Origin: Deltaproteobacteria bacterium
GTDB lineage: Bacteria > Desulfobacterota_D > UBA1144 > Nemesobacterales > Nemesobacteraceae
Assembly (NCBI GenBank): GCA_029262295.1
Contig: JAJCZR010000047.1
Span: forward strand, 1-51,292
DNA length: 51,292 bases
Reading direction: 5' to 3'
In this document: positions 34,789 through 43,008 of the stretch, piece by piece
How positions within the stretch are numbered: the first letter of the stretch is position 1
How the letters are laid out: every line of letters begins with the position of its first letter
Program-made: the position numbers and the translations under genes
The notes under the pieces: generated by a model
Database searches by the model: none
The model's input: only the letters and a program-made list of their open reading frames with translations
Told to the model about the DNA's origin: nothing

Positions 34789-35892
34789 TTATCTTGTTCT
34801 TCTAGCTTCTTTATAAAGATTTCTTGCCCCTATGGTAATAACACCTGGAAGATTTTTGTCTCTCATAATAGATTTGATGTCAATCTCTCTTAGATGCCTT
34901 AAATAGTTGAGTGAAATGTGTGAAGGGGTTTTTGGGTTTTTCACAAGTGAGAGCTTTACTTGGTAAAGTTTTGTCCACTTTCTATTGTCTGATATTTGTC
35001 TTAATATTTCATCTCCAACCACTTTTGATTGTGATATCTGAACAACTTCAGTTTCTGATATCTTAGCGTTTCTAAGAACAGAAGAAGAAATTATTTTATT
35101 AGGGTCCCTAATGAGAATGCGTCTTGCCTCGCGATTGCCCTGCAGGGCAACTTTTATCTTCTGGGCCATAGTTAATTTATTAATTTTCTGAAGTATTGAT
35201 TCTTTAATAGCATCAATATCTTCATCTTCCTCATCATACTCTTCGGTATCATCATGTTCTTCTACCAGTTCTTCTGAAATCTCAGCATCATCAAAAAATG
35301 ATTCTGTGAACTCATCAATATCCAGGTCTTCTGGTTCATCATCTTTCTCAACATTTTCACCAATAAACTTCTTGAGATCATCAGATTTTTTCAGGTGTAA
35401 ACTAAGAAAAGACAAAACATCATCCATAAGTGAACGTGAAAGGAGTGAATTCCTACTTAAGGCTTCTACAATGCTTACAGAGCGTAAAATTCTTTGTTTG
35501 TTATTTGCAATTATTTCCAGATTTGCAAGTGATGTATCCTTTTCGGCTATATATGCAAAAGTACTGTCTAAAGTTGATCTATTCAGTAGAATCGTTTGTG
35601 AATATTTTTGAAGCTCAAAATTTCTTGCAGAATAATCAAGCAACTCAGGGAATGAATTAGGGTCAGACAGGATGTTTTTCATCTGATCTTCAGGAATATC
35701 TTTTAAAGAATTTTTTGCAGCCTTTTGTATATCCTCATTTTCATCATTAATAAATACAACCAAAATCTTAACCAAATCAGATGGGGGAAGAGGGATTAAA
35801 CCCTCAGCAACCATCATTTTTTTTTCAAACGGTTGATCCTGGTCTACAAAATCCTTTAAATTTTCGGGAAGTCTATCAATCAAATCTTTCAT
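34789..35892 (-). CDS. Helical repeat protein of unknown function
   Basis: 367 aa, unrecognised, probably cytoplasmic. Mostly helical with HEAT-like pairs (IPLPPSDLVKILVVFINDEN, EDIQKAAKNSLKDIPEDQMK, VVGDEILRQISDNRKWTKLY, KNPKTPSHISLNYLRHLR). A strongly acidic spacer in the middle (about 190-225, runs of Glu/Asp) separates two repeat halves. It starts the cluster with rluD and pgeF. The second half, with NPKTP..I.L..L, resembles motifs in HEAT/leucine-rich-variant proteins seen in deltaproteobacterial genomes, but I assign no function. Confidence 0.6.
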   Translation of the reverse strand: MKDLIDRLPENLKDFVDQDQPFEKKMMVAEGLIPLPPSDLVKILVVFINDENEDIQKAAKNSLKDIPEDQMKNILSDPNSFPELLDYSARNFELQKYSQTILLNRSTLDSTFAYIAEKDTSLANLEIIANNKQRILRSVSIVEALSRNSLLSRSLMDDVLSFLSLHLKKSDDLKKFIGENVEKDDEPEDLDIDEFTESFFDDAEISEELVEEHDDTEEYDEEDEDIDAIKESILQKINKLTMAQKIKVALQGNREARRILIRDPNKIISSSVLRNAKISETEVVQISQSKVVGDEILRQISDNRKWTKLYQVKLSLVKNPKTPSHISLNYLRHLREIDIKSIMRDKNLPGVITIGARNLYKEARRTR

Positions 35893-35914
35893 ATAAATAC
35901 CTAATACCTGGAAC

Positions 35915-36682
35915 CTAAGACCTAACCATTATATCCAACTTGTCTTCATCAAACAGTTTGGAAGCGTCTCCTTTATTAATAGCTATCTCAAGATAACCAT
36001 TGCTTCCTCTAATAGCCAACAATTCCCCAACATCAACTTCTGAGTAGAAGTCTGAAACACCATGAATAACTTTATTCTTCAGTATAATTTTAGCATTCTT
36101 TCCAACTTCACCTGAAGGTATATTAGTTACAAGATTACCAAATTTATCGGTATAAATAACTTCACCCTTAATACTGGATTCATCTTTGAGATATTCATTC
36201 AAATGAATTATCTGAGGGCTAATCAACTTTTCACCAAACTCAGAAGGCAAAACTCCATTTGAAAGATGTGCAGCAACAGGAGAGAAAATGTCCCTTCCAT
36301 GAAAAGTGGAGCTTATATCTTTAAAAAAATAGTTTTCATTTTTAAGTTGAAAGACTTCATATTCAGAAGAGGAACTAAATATTAAACTAAAAATGCCATT
36401 GTCAGGCCCAATAAAAAAATGGTTATCATAAGAAACCAAAATTGCTTGTCGATCACTACCAACTCCAGGATCAACCACAGCAACATGTATTGTACCTTCA
36501 GGAAAATAACTATAAGAGTTTTTAATTATGTATGCAGCGGGCAAAATTGAATGTGAATCAACACTATGAGTAATATCAATAATGTTTGCTTCACTATTGA
36601 TAGAAAGAATAACCCCTTTCAGAACTCCCACATAATGATCCTCAGTTCCAAAATCTGTAGTAAGGGTAACAATTCTTTTCAT
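35915..36682 (-). CDS. SAM hydroxide adenosyltransferase (DUF62)
   Basis: Hydrolyses SAM to adenosine and methionine; relative of fluorinase and chlorinase. Signatures: LTTDFGTEDHYVGVLKGVIL, VVDPGVGSDRQAIL, FIGPDNGIFSL, STFHGRDIFSPVAAHLSNG and YTDKFGNLVTNI. Start ATG 36682 (255 aa), chosen because conserved sequence begins there; earlier in-frame starts reach 36730 and would overlap the divergent MBL gene. Only 19 bp separates the two starts, so their promoters must overlap coding sequence or sit inside one gene. No obvious SD. Confidence 0.9.
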   Translation of the reverse strand: MKRIVTLTTDFGTEDHYVGVLKGVILSINSEANIIDITHSVDSHSILPAAYIIKNSYSYFPEGTIHVAVVDPGVGSDRQAILVSYDNHFFIGPDNGIFSLIFSSSSEYEVFQLKNENYFFKDISSTFHGRDIFSPVAAHLSNGVLPSEFGEKLISPQIIHLNEYLKDESSIKGEVIYTDKFGNLVTNIPSGEVGKNAKIILKNKVIHGVSDFYSEVDVGELLAIRGSNGYLEIAINKGDASKLFDEDKLDIMVRS

Positions 36683-36701
36683 AATTGAATAAAATAACAT
36701 A

Positions 36702-37454
36702 ATGAAGTTAACAGTGTTAGGATCGGGCACATGTGTTCCGAATAAAAACAGGGGATCATCCGGTTACCTGTTAGAGCTCAAAGATAAAAAGATTCTGCTT
36801 GATTGTGGAAATGGAACAACATGGAAGCTCGAAAAGATTGGAATAGACTATCTGGATATTGATTATATATTCATTACCCATTTCCATCCTGACCACACTG
36901 CCGATCTCATACCATTTCTTTTTGCAACAAGATATCCTTATCCGTATAAAGAAAAAAGGGCAAAGAAACTTATGATTTATGGGCCAAAAGGATTTACAAA
37001 GTTCTATAAAAATATGCAAAATTTATATGGTGACTGGGTTACTCCCCATAATGTTGAAGTAAAAGAAATTGACAAAAAATTACAGACAGAAAATTTTACT
37101 ATAAAAACATTTAAAACCGTTCATACTGAAAATAGCATTGGATATGAGCTTTTTTCAGAAAAGAAAAAACTGGTTTACACAGGTGATACTGGATATTTTG
37201 AAGAACTCTCAGTTATTTCTGATAATGTGGACCTCCTCGTTATTGAATGTGCATTGCCAGATAAAGAAAAAATGAAAATTCATTGTAGTCCAAGCGATTT
37301 AATCAAAGTTTTAAAAAAATCCAATCCAAAAAAGGTTCTATTAACACACTTATATTCATCAATGGATAATATTGATCTTTTAGGATTACTCAAAAACAAG
37401 ATAGATGAAACTGAATTTATTATTGCAGAGGATTTAATGGAGATAGATGTTTGA
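36702..37454 (+). CDS. MBL-fold metallohydrolase, RNase Z-like
   Basis: 250 aa. Metallo-beta-lactamase fold with zinc motif THFHPDHTADL (HxHxDH), further ligands in VYTGDTGYFEEL and a late His (VLLTHLYSS). N-terminus KLTVLGSGTCVPNKNRGSSG is typical of RNase Z/ElaC-like and other MBL subfamilies. No exosite is evident, so tRNA 3' processing is possible but unproven; since the tRNAs here lack encoded CCA, an RNase Z must exist somewhere. Divergent from the SAM hydrolase gene across 19 bp. Confidence 0.8.
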   Translation: MKLTVLGSGTCVPNKNRGSSGYLLELKDKKILLDCGNGTTWKLEKIGIDYLDIDYIFITHFHPDHTADLIPFLFATRYPYPYKEKRAKKLMIYGPKGFTKFYKNMQNLYGDWVTPHNVEVKEIDKKLQTENFTIKTFKTVHTENSIGYELFSEKKKLVYTGDTGYFEELSVISDNVDLLVIECALPDKEKMKIHCSPSDLIKVLKKSNPKKVLLTHLYSSMDNIDLLGLLKNKIDETEFIIAEDLMEIDV

Positions 37455-37469
37455 AATTTACCTTTAATA

Positions 37470-37494
37470 CCTTCTCCCACGATGGGAAGAGGGG
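37470..37494. repeat. Single hairpin end of the DUF559-type unit
   Basis: CTTCTCCC-ACGAT-GGGAAGAG, a degenerate copy of the left hairpin of the DUF559 unit, 16 bp past the MBL gene stop. No partner end is visible nearby. Confidence 0.5.
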
Positions 37495-37537
37495 AAATAA
37501 AAACAACATTAATAAATTATCTATATTTGCAATGCAA

Positions 37538-38650
37538 TTAAAACCCCAACACCTCCACCGCCTTCTCATAAACCTCTTCAACACTTATTTCAGATAAACA
37601 TTTTACTCCATATGGACATCTTGGCGTATATCCAAATTTTGTACATGGACTGCAAAATAAATTTTTATTTATAATAAAATTATTCTTGCTTTTTGGTCCC
37701 CATTTCTCTTGTATTCCAGCACCAAATAATGATAAAGTTTTTACCCCAAGGCCATATGCGATATGCATAAGTCCAGAATCACAAGAAATGAAGAGATCAG
37801 CCTTAGAAATAATATTTGCTGTTTCTCCCAAACTTGTTTTACCAACAAAATCTATAAAATTAGTATTGGTATTAATCTCTTTCTTAAAATGATTAAGTTC
37901 ACCTAAATCGGATTTTCCACCTAGAAGTACCACACCAATATTGTTATCAATCAACTTATTTGCTAAATCAGCAAAATTCAAAACTCCCCACATTCTTTCT
38001 TTTACAGTTGCCCCATAAAATAGTCCAACAATAAATTTAAAGCCTGACTTTAACTCTTCAAGTTTATCTATAAGAGTTTCATTTTCATGAATAAGTGAAA
38101 TGAATTTTTTTTCAGCATCAAAAACCTCTTTTTTATCAGTTACTTGCGAAACCAGATTTAAAAAACTTTGAGCTTCATAATCATCTTGGGAGTAATCAAC
38201 AACTTTTGTAAAAAGCTTTGATCTACCATTTGTATCAAAACCAATTCTGATTTGTGCTCGGGTTAAATATCCAATTAATGAACTCAGTGTGTGCCACTGC
38301 TCTGTATCAATCACCAAGTCGTATTTATTTTTAAAAAGCCTTAATAAATCAAAGGTTTTTAGATCATCATATAAGTAAAGTTTTGATATTTCAGGACAGA
38401 ATTTGAAAATTCCTGCATTTCTTTTTTCTGCAAGAATATGAATCTCAGAACTTGGAAAAATTTTTTTTAGAACATTGATAGCAGGCAAAAGCAAAACCGC
38501 ATCACCTATACCACCGGGTCTGACAATAAGAATCTTATCAAGTTTATTTTTAGAATTAGTTCTTGGAGAAATAATTCTTGTGAAGAATTCAGATAATAAT
38601 TTTCCCAAAACTTTATCAAAAGTTTTGAGCATATTAATTTTTGAAACCAT
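37538..38650 (-). CDS. Glycosyltransferase family 9 (ADP-heptose:LPS heptosyltransferase-like)
   Basis: 370 aa GT-B enzyme. N-terminal domain begins LIVRPGGIGDAVLLLPAINV, typical of GT9. C-terminal donor site: LFISCDSGLMHIAYGLGVKTL then SLFGAGIQEKWGP. Four cysteines near the C-terminus (FCSPCTKFGYTPRCPYGVKC) are common in GT9 proteins. It may act on LPS core or, given its position 24 bp downstream of the pilin/ABC operon, on a pilus-linked glycan. No other LPS genes are in view. ATG 38650. Confidence 0.85.
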   Translation of the reverse strand: MVSKINMLKTFDKVLGKLLSEFFTRIISPRTNSKNKLDKILIVRPGGIGDAVLLLPAINVLKKIFPSSEIHILAEKRNAGIFKFCPEISKLYLYDDLKTFDLLRLFKNKYDLVIDTEQWHTLSSLIGYLTRAQIRIGFDTNGRSKLFTKVVDYSQDDYEAQSFLNLVSQVTDKKEVFDAEKKFISLIHENETLIDKLEELKSGFKFIVGLFYGATVKERMWGVLNFADLANKLIDNNIGVVLLGGKSDLGELNHFKKEINTNTNFIDFVGKTSLGETANIISKADLFISCDSGLMHIAYGLGVKTLSLFGAGIQEKWGPKSKNNFIINKNLFCSPCTKFGYTPRCPYGVKCLSEISVEEVYEKAVEVLGF

Positions 38651-38674
38651 TTGAATTAGATTATCAGTTTACAA

Positions 38675-39778
38675 CTAATTTAAGAAGGATTTGTCGTAAT
38701 CTACTTCACCCGTTTCAGAGTTATAAATGTAGTCTTCTCCTAAGGGGTGTTTGGGATAATCACGGAGAGTTGATGTCTGGCTAATATATTCTTCAAGTTC
38801 CGACATATTAGATGGGTATCTTCCATACTCATTTTTAAACCTGTTGGATCTTGAATTCAGGAAACCTATATTCTCTCTTAAAAACCTTTTTGCTAAAGCT
38901 ATGCTTTTGACAGCTTTTATATCAGGTGCAATAATAAAATTTTCATCGTCATGATCTTTTGGAACTTTTTTCAGATAGCCTTTCTTTACAAGTTCTTGAG
39001 GATTTAAAGGCAATCTTCCAAAATCAGAATCAAACTTTTGAACTAAATTTGTAAGTCTGTCTTCAAAATCCATAGTTTGGAGTTCCTTCAAATTTTGAAG
39101 AGCGAAGTTTTTTCTTCCTTCATTAGTAGTATTCTCATAAATGTCTTTCCAAATTTTTTTTGAAAGCTCTCTATCACCACCCTTTAATCTCGCCGTTGCG
39201 GCCATACCTTTAAATGATGCTTTTCTAAAATCAGATGAAACTCTTTTAGATGCTTCTTCAAAAAGAGTAGAAGCTTTTTTATAATTCTGTGAATATAAAT
39301 ATAATAAAAATGCCTCTTCGAGAGGAAGCCTGAAATTATTAGGGTTATTTTTTCTACCTTTATCTAAAAGGATCGCACCTTTCTCAACATCGCCAAGTCC
39401 AAAAGGTTCCGGTTCGGCTAAGAAAGTGCCCCCAAATCTATAGGCATTTACAAACTTCGGATCAAGATCAGTAATAATATCAAAATAGTTAAGAAGCAGT
39501 TTAGGATCTTTATCTGAGATGCGACCTTCGCTATCACCAAAATATTGAAGAACCCTAAACCAATAAATATCGGAAAGAAGTTCATCAAAACCTAAAGAAA
39601 CTTTTTTCAGTGTTGAGGAACTCAAGTATAAAGTTTCTTCAATAGATCGAAACTTGCTTCTTTGGTTGTCTATTTTTTTTTGAAAAGGTATGGATGCAGT
39701 TATTAGCAATGCTATGATTGCTAAGATTAATATTGGTTTATTTAGAATTTTGTTTAACATTTTTTTGTTTTTTGTCAT
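38675..39778 (-). CDS. Membrane-anchored TPR protein, possible PilG-like pilus accessory
   Basis: 367 aa. One N-terminal TM helix (about 13-28, LILAIIALLITASIPF), a periplasmic TPR-like helical region (about 75-245; AYRFGGTFLAEP, ASTLFEEASKRVSSDFRKAS, NLKELQTMDFEDRL). Two tandem C-terminal motifs follow (FGRLPLNPQELVKKGYLKKV and YGRYPSNMSELEEYISQT), each resembling the C-terminal region of GspG-like pseudopilins. The start codon ATG (39776-39778) lies inside the TGTCAT end of a repeat copy, with no SD; a second ATG at 39760 is possible. It lies downstream of an ABC permease in a pilin locus, like PilG of Myxococcus pilGHI, but sequence homology to PilG is not shown. Confidence 0.6.
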   Translation of the reverse strand: MTKNKKMLNKILNKPILILAIIALLITASIPFQKKIDNQRSKFRSIEETLYLSSSTLKKVSLGFDELLSDIYWFRVLQYFGDSEGRISDKDPKLLLNYFDIITDLDPKFVNAYRFGGTFLAEPEPFGLGDVEKGAILLDKGRKNNPNNFRLPLEEAFLLYLYSQNYKKASTLFEEASKRVSSDFRKASFKGMAATARLKGGDRELSKKIWKDIYENTTNEGRKNFALQNLKELQTMDFEDRLTNLVQKFDSDFGRLPLNPQELVKKGYLKKVPKDHDDENFIIAPDIKAVKSIALAKRFLRENIGFLNSRSNRFKNEYGRYPSNMSELEEYISQTSTLRDYPKHPLGEDYIYNSETGEVDYDKSFLN

Positions 39779-39919
39779 GCCGCACTAGATGCGGCATCCA
39801 AGATTTTGAGATGACTTTTAAACACATCCATAAATTCACCTTACTGCAACAATACTAATAGCAAATTATTAATTAATCTTTTTCATCACTCTGGATTCCT
39901 GGTCAAGCCAGGAATGACA
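39773..39919. repeat. TGTCAT-family interspersed repeat, long copy 2 (147 bp)
   Basis: Starts TGTCATGCCGCACTAGATGC and ends CTGGATTCCTGGTCAAGCC AGGAATGACA. It aligns by eye with copy 1 (32935-33080). Its first bases provide the start codon of the TPR gene (39778). With the next unit it fills 39779-40112, a gap without genes. Confidence 0.85.
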
Positions 39920-39989
39920 ATACTTAGACCCTTCGCGTAGCCTGTACTGAGCAACGTCGAATGTACTCGAGGATGACAAAGAAATAATC

Positions 39990-40081
39990 CCTTCTCCCTT
40001 GATGGGAGAAGGTTAGGATGAGGGTGGTGAATTGAATATCTACCCCCCCCTCACCTTAGTCCTCTCCCACAAGGGGAGAGG
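39990..40081. repeat. Gene-less hairpin-ended unit D (DUF559-family ends)
   Basis: CCTTCTCCC-TTGAT-GGGAGAAGG (39990-40012), GTTAGGATGAGGGTGGTGAAT, CTACCCCCCCCTCACCTTAGT, then CCTCTCCC-ACAAG-GGGAGAGG (40061-40081). Same end structure as the DUF559 unit, with the gene replaced by about 15 nt. Confidence 0.8.
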
Positions 40082-40112
40082 AGATTTATGTGGTAAGAGA
40101 ATTTTATATTCC

Positions 40113-40916
40113 TCACTTAAACTCCTTTTTCTGAAAAATTAAAATCGCCAGTAAAATCAGTACCGCAGTATAAATCAATGCATAAACTGTAGTATTCAAA
40201 ATGAGGCTCAACGAAATATCACCGCCATAAACCGCTTCACTTCTAATATTAAATTTTTCAAGGTTTGGAATTACTCTGTAAATAATTTCAGAAAAGTAAT
40301 TAACAATTGGATTTCTAACTTCTTCCGCAAAAAGCCTGATATCAGCAGAAAATCTTCCAACAGCAAAAAGAAGAAAACTGAGCAGAATCGCTAACACAGG
40401 ACTTGTAAAACATGAAAAAACGATCGCAATTCCTATTATTATCAAAAATTCCAGATATTGAAAATATACTGCAGCAAAAAACTCTCCAAAGTAGTGCCCA
40501 CCGTAGTAATATTTAATGAAACTTGAATTCGGAAGCTCAACATAAAGAACTATAAGAAAAACAATTACTGACATACAAAGAGTAATTACAAGCAGTGTTA
40601 GGGCCAGACCTAAGTACTTTCCAATTACAAATTGATATCTTTCAATGGGTTTGGAGAATATATTGTAAACTGTCTTCTTCTCAATCTCCTTATAAACTAG
40701 GGCAGTTCCTAAAAAAATTGACATTAGCACACCGAATAATGAAATTGCGGTTAAACCGAAGTCTTTTACTATTTTGTTGTATTGTTCGGCAGATATTGTG
40801 CTAAAGACTAAAGAGCTTAATATCATTATTACAGAAAATAATATCAGGCTATAAAGAACCCTGTCTCTTCTAGCTTCAAGAAATGTGTTTAATGCTATTA
40901 TCCAAATTTTTTTCAT
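40113..40916 (-). CDS. ABC-2 type permease, possible PilI-like
   Basis: 267 aa; start ATG 40916 (MKKIWIIALNTFLEARRD). Six TM helices by eye (about 20-42, 55-80, 100-125, 150-175, 175-195, 240-262). The motif EARRDRVLYSLILFS is typical of ABC-2 permeases, and KEIEKKTVYNIFSKPIERYQ is an ABC-2 family coupling segment. An in-frame extension to 40949 translates the TGTCAT repeat (MLKQVQHD) and is rejected. Between pilin genes and the TPR protein, so likely the permease of a pilus-associated ABC transporter (as PilI in Myxococcus), but substrate is unknown. No visible SD. Confidence 0.82.
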   Translation of the reverse strand: MKKIWIIALNTFLEARRDRVLYSLILFSVIMILSSLVFSTISAEQYNKIVKDFGLTAISLFGVLMSIFLGTALVYKEIEKKTVYNIFSKPIERYQFVIGKYLGLALTLLVITLCMSVIVFLIVLYVELPNSSFIKYYYGGHYFGEFFAAVYFQYLEFLIIIGIAIVFSCFTSPVLAILLSFLLFAVGRFSADIRLFAEEVRNPIVNYFSEIIYRVIPNLEKFNIRSEAVYGGDISLSLILNTTVYALIYTAVLILLAILIFQKKEFK

Positions 40917-40924
40917 AATATATC

Positions 40925-41002
40925 TGTCATGCTGAACTTGTTTCAGCATCTATAATATTTCTTCTGAAAAGTGTTAGATCCTGAAATAAATTCAGGATGA
41001 CC
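40925..41002. repeat. TGTCAT-family repeat, short copy (78 bp)
   Basis: TGTCATGCTGAACTTGTTTC AGCATCTA ... TTAGATCCTGAAATAAATTC AGGATGACC. It lies 8 bp upstream of the permease start and 10 bp from unit E. Confidence 0.75.
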
Positions 41003-41012
41003 AAAAACACTC

Positions 41013-41183
41013 CCTTCTCCCTTGATGGGAGAAGGTTAGGATGAGGGTGAATTGTATGTCTACCTACCCCTCACTTTTATCCTTAACTATGGTAAATATT
41101 TTTAATTTCAACAAAACTTTATTCAAATTTATATTTCAAAAATGTAACAAACTCCAAACATCCAAATCCCACCAGGAGAGAGG
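41013..41183. repeat. Gene-less hairpin-ended unit E, right end interrupted
   Basis: Left: CCTTCTCCC-TTGAT-GGGAGAAGG (41013-41035) followed by TTAGGATGAGGGTGAATTG. Right: CTACCCCTCACTTTTATCC, then about 90 bp of unrelated AT-rich sequence, then CCCACCAGGAGAGAGG (41168-41183). The interruption sits within the right hairpin. An ATG 8 nt after GAGGG sits at the same place as the DUF559 start. Confidence 0.7.
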
Positions 41184-41209
41184 AAATTTAAAATAAATTA
41201 TTTGTCTTT

Positions 41210-41242
41210 TGTCATCCTCGAATGCTTAAATCGGGGATCCAG
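41210..41242. repeat. TGTCAT-family repeat, single hairpin end
   Basis: TGTCATCCTCGAATGCTTAA ATCGGGGATCCAG. A lone end just downstream of the ABC ATPase stop. Confidence 0.55.
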
Positions 41243-41248
41243 TATTTT

Positions 41249-42178
41249 TCAATTTTCAATTTTTTCCTTCTTCCTTGCCTCTTCCTCAAAAATACCCTCA
41301 AGTGATTTACGCAAAGGATAAAGAGATATCATCTCTATTTCCGATTCAAGTATTTTATTAACCACTTCTTTTTTCTTATTTTCATCAAATCTAAGCACAA
41401 TAAAACCTGCTCTTTCGTCAATAGATATATTTTCTGTTTTAACAACTTTATCTACATCAGCTCTTTTACAATTTAGAAGTAATTCATAATCAGAATTAAT
41501 TTCTCTGTAAAGATCTGAAAGTGCACCAACTTTTACTACTACACCATTTAGTATGACACCAACTCTATCACAAAGTGATTCAACATCAGAAAGAATATGA
41601 GAACTCAAAAGTATAGTTTTACCTTTTTTCTTTTGTTCCAGAATAAGATCCCTTATTTCCCTTCTACCAATTGGATCAAGCCCACTCATAGGCTCATCAA
41701 GAATCAAAAATTCAGGATCATTTATCAAAGCCTGGGCAACCCCTATTCTCTGAAGCATTCCCTTTGAATACTTTCTTAGCTGCACTTTTCTTGCATGAGC
41801 CATATTTACTTTTTCAAGAAGCTCATCAATTCTTTCTCTTAGAATATCTTTTTCAACACCATGAAGATTCCCCATATAGCTCAGGAGTTCTTCTCCAGTC
41901 AAATAATCATAGAAGTATGGGCTTTCTGGAAGGTAACCAATATAAGTTTTTAGATCATTATCAATGTTGGGCTTGCCATTGATAGTAATTTTGCCTTCAG
42001 TAATTGAAACAAAGTTTAGGATTGATTTGAATGTAGTGGTTTTTCCAGCTCCGTTCGGCCCGATAAATCCAAATATTTCACCTTTTTCGACAGAAAAAGA
42101 AACTTCTTTCAGGACTCTGGTTTTTCGGCCAAAAAAGCCCGTTGAATAATCTTTTATTAATTTTTCAACCTGTAACAT
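41249..42178 (-). CDS. ABC transporter ATP-binding protein, possible PilH-like
   Basis: 309 aa. Walker [16 protein letters not shown] (about 38-52), Q-loop region [20 protein letters not shown], signature [17 protein letters not shown], Walker [20 protein letters not shown], and H-loop [16 protein letters not shown]-terminal DUF4162-like extension follows. First gene of an ABC pair; permease (40113) lies past two repeats. The position behind pilin genes resembles Myxococcus pilA-pilGHI. ATG 42178. Confidence 0.92.
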   Translation of the reverse strand: MLQVEKLIKDYSTGFFGRKTRVLKEVSFSVEKGEIFGFIGPNGAGKTTTFKSILNFVSITEGKITINGKPNIDNDLKTYIGYLPESPYFYDYLTGEELLSYMGNLHGVEKDILRERIDELLEKVNMAHARKVQLRKYSKGMLQRIGVAQALINDPEFLILDEPMSGLDPIGRREIRDLILEQKKKGKTILLSSHILSDVESLCDRVGVILNGVVVKVGALSDLYREINSDYELLLNCKRADVDKVVKTENISIDERAGFIVLRFDENKKKEVVNKILESEIEMISLYPLRKSLEGIFEEEARKKEKIEN

Positions 42179-42247
42179 TATTGTTCAAAAAACCCAAAAA
42201 AAATATAAAAACTTAGATTCTACTAAATACTTTTTCATTACTAGATA

Positions 42248-42883
42248 TTAGTTACACGCAAGTGTAAGCCTGCTAATTTGAGAAAAATCCCCGATTGTGC
42301 CATTTGGAGAAGGGTTACCACTAGCATCAGGACCTGTTCCCTGTATCTGACACCTGATCGTACCGTCTGAATAAATGGCAAAATTTCTTCTACCTGTTTT
42401 ATTATAACTTACTGGACTAGCTTTCCACCCATAATCATCAAAACCAGAAGCTCCAACGATTACAGTATCTGTATTATCATGCACTATGCAATATCCCGCC
42501 TTTTCAATAGCACAAGCATTTCCAATTCCTGTTCCATCACCCCCTGAAGCTCCAGCATTTATATCAGCATTTGTAAATGTTGAATCAACTAACTGGTCCT
42601 CTATATCATCTGTATCAGCTGGATCTCTGAGTGTATTTATACCAGGGTTAATTACAGTACCTATAGCATCGCTATAATTGAGTGTAGAATCATCATTTAG
42701 ATCTTGATCGAAATATTCTGCTTCAGCATCTCTTAATACCTGCATCATCTTTCTTGCATTTGCTTCGTTTGCGGAAATCCTGGATTTCAAAAGATTAGGG
42801 ATAGCAAGTGCTAATAAAATTCCTATGATAGCCGCTACAACAAGTAATTCTATTAGTGTAAAACCTTTATTATTTCTAAACAT
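42248..42883 (-). CDS. Type IV pilin-like protein (second copy)
   Basis: 211 aa. Short leader with class III cleavage site NNKG|FTLIELLVVAAIIGIL (Glu5 of mature protein present). After cleavage it shares with the 43009 pilin the segment MMQVLRDAEAEYFDQDLND, the C-terminal AIYSDGTIRCQIQGTGP and GTIGDFSQ. Cysteines are conserved between the two. Downstream of the first pilin with a terminator-like hairpin between them; no sigma-54 promoter of its own is seen, so expression likely depends on readthrough or a weaker promoter. Could be a minor pilin. Confidence 0.93.
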   Translation of the reverse strand: MFRNNKGFTLIELLVVAAIIGILLALAIPNLLKSRISANEANARKMMQVLRDAEAEYFDQDLNDDSTLNYSDAIGTVINPGINTLRDPADTDDIEDQLVDSTFTNADINAGASGGDGTGIGNACAIEKAGYCIVHDNTDTVIVGASGFDDYGWKASPVSYNKTGRRNFAIYSDGTIRCQIQGTGPDASGNPSPNGTIGDFSQISRLTLACN

Positions 42884-42940
42884 AATATGTTGTTCTCACT
42901 CTTATGTTCCTAGAAACAAAATAAATAATGAATTAACAAA

Positions 42941-42981
42941 ACAGGTGAGGAAAAACGCAATTGTTTGTTTTCCTCACCTGT
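42941..42981 (-). terminator. Hairpin after pilA, probable terminator or attenuator
   Basis: Perfect 14-bp inverted repeat (42941-42954 with 42968-42981; ACAGGTGAGGAAAA) with a 13-nt loop, followed on the minus strand by TTTTGTTAATT. The U-tract is short, so some readthrough to the second pilin is likely. Confidence 0.75.
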
Positions 42982-43008
42982 AAATTTAAACTAATGAACT
43001 ATTAATTT

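Noticed and set aside
36683-36730. Longer start of the SAM hydrolase
   Set aside because: It would overlap the divergent MBL gene and precede the conserved N-terminus.
40917-40949. MLKQVQHD extension of the permease
   Set aside because: It is the translated TGTCAT repeat, not part of the permease.
12434-41242. Repeats considered as CRISPR arrays
   Set aside because: Units are dispersed, hairpin-ended and not regularly spaced; no cas genes.
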